A DNA stretch of 64,000 nt from Kaistia defluvii (lineage in GTDB: Bacteria > Pseudomonadota > Alphaproteobacteria > Rhizobiales > Kaistiaceae): the NCBI RefSeq assembly GCF_026343955.1, contig NZ_JAPKNI010000001.1, positions 310,001 through 374,000 of the forward strand, given 5' to 3'. Position 1 is the first letter of the stretch; each line of letters begins with the position of its first letter. Of the stretch, positions 63,601-64,000 are shown piece by piece. Made by a program: the position numbers and the translations under genes. Under the pieces are notes generated by a model. The model ran no database searches. It saw nothing but the letters and a program-made list of their open reading frames with translations, and was not told the origin of the DNA.

Positions 63601-64000
63601 TCAGGTGACGTAGGCGACGATCCAGAGCGCCAGCGCAATGGCGATCCCGTCCTCGATCAGCGCGATCGGCAGGTCCTTGCCGCCCGTCGCCGCGACGAGG
63701 CTTCTCCGCGCCTCATAGCCGCCCAGCGTGCCGATCACGGCGCCGATCGCGCCGGCAATCAGACCGGCAACCCAGACCCCACCGGCAAATCCGATCGCCG
63801 CGCCGCAAACGGCGCCCATGAAGATCCGGGTCGCAAACTGGACGGGCACCTTGCGGCTCGGCGTCGACGGCAACTGGTCGGTGACCAGTTCGGCAACGGC
63901 GAGCAGGGTGAGGATCAGCAGCGCCAGCCAGTGGCTCAGGAAGGAGAGCCAGCTGCCATCGAGGTTGATCCAGCCAAGATAGGCGGCCCAGGCGACCGCG
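63601..64000 (-). CDS. DUF4126 membrane protein, 5' part beyond the window
   Basis: The minus-strand frame is open to the window edge and gives at least 132 residues: AVAWAAYLGWINLDG, HWLALLILTLLAVAELVTDQLP, the conserved PSRKVPVQFATRIFMGAVCG, a Gly-rich segment with GAVIGTLGGYEARR, and DLPIALIEDGIAIALALWIVAYV at the end. This is the DUF4126 signature, a small inner-membrane family of unknown function. The N-terminal end, including the true start, lies to the right of 64000. Confidence 0.85.
   Translation of the reverse strand, partial: AVAWAAYLGWINLDGSWLSFLSHWLALLILTLLAVAELVTDQLPSTPSRKVPVQFATRIFMGAVCGAAIGFAGGVWVAGLIAGAIGAVIGTLGGYEARRSLVAATGGKDLPIALIEDGIAIALALWIVAYVT

Overview
The window is a single high-GC alphaproteobacterial chromosomal segment, almost certainly Hyphomicrobiales (Rhizobiales). 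The evidence is family content and synteny: an rpoD 3' end, carB, greA, an Lrp-trxB-lsrB/vtlR block followed by an AbcR-type small RNA, a chvE-gguA-gguB sugar-uptake operon, and DUF992, HlyU-like, GlsB-like and DUF1194 proteins. A Kaistia- or Bosea-like genus is possible but cannot be settled from the sequence alone. I see no rRNA, tRNA, CRISPR, transposase or phage genes.

Layout. 0-5.4 kb: rpoD end, a Uma2-type protein, an HlyU-like protein, a large DUF6600 protein with a Pro/Glu/Ala-rich tail, and a secreted alpha/beta hydrolase. 5.5-11.3 kb: DUF1003 and a YpfJ-type zinc peptidase, diverging from carB, then greA. 11.4-15.8 kb: an accessory surface-polysaccharide locus with a low-GC cytochrome P450 and three glycosyltransferases (GT25, GT17, GT2). 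15.8-18.9 kb: a redox/regulatory block (Lrp, trxB, lsrB) and, downstream of lsrB, a convincing AbcR/alpha-r15 sRNA with its own promoter and a LysR-type dyad. 18.9-35.3 kb: msrP, an aspartate aminotransferase, cardiolipin synthase, corA, DUF992, an EF-G-like GTPase with an altered catalytic centre, a MASE1-PAS-GGDEF cyclase, DUF1194, two MltB-like transglycosylases flanking a leader-peptide/terminator unit before a DUF188 gene, a YhiN-type flavoprotein and a one-domain ModE-like regulator.

35.4-54.2 kb is transport-rich: a single-ABC-domain CUT2 sugar transporter divergent from its binding protein, the modABC molybdate operon behind a perfect 15-bp-arm palindrome, and chvE-gguAB. Between them lie small stress, membrane and housekeeping genes (arfB, GlsB, DUF2892, DUF72, RlpA, GST, TM2, SDR), and then a phytochelatin-synthase-like protein and MgtC/SapB. 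54.2-64 kb: paired REP-like elements, uvrB with a long N-terminal extension, an AraC regulator, an EamA permease, an Ldh-family dehydrogenase, an ECF42 sigma factor module with two DGPF (YciI) proteins and a frameshifted SRPBCC gene, slyX, and a truncated DUF4126 membrane protein.

Functional links: LsrB probably drives the adjacent AbcR sRNA, which is expected to tune ABC-transporter mRNAs, and the window carries several such transporters. ModE-like and modABC form a molybdenum circuit that also feeds the molybdoenzyme MsrP. TrxB, LsrB and MsrP connect to thiol and methionine redox repair. The ECF42 sigma factor probably transcribes its own DGPF operon from a TGTCGA-type promoter.
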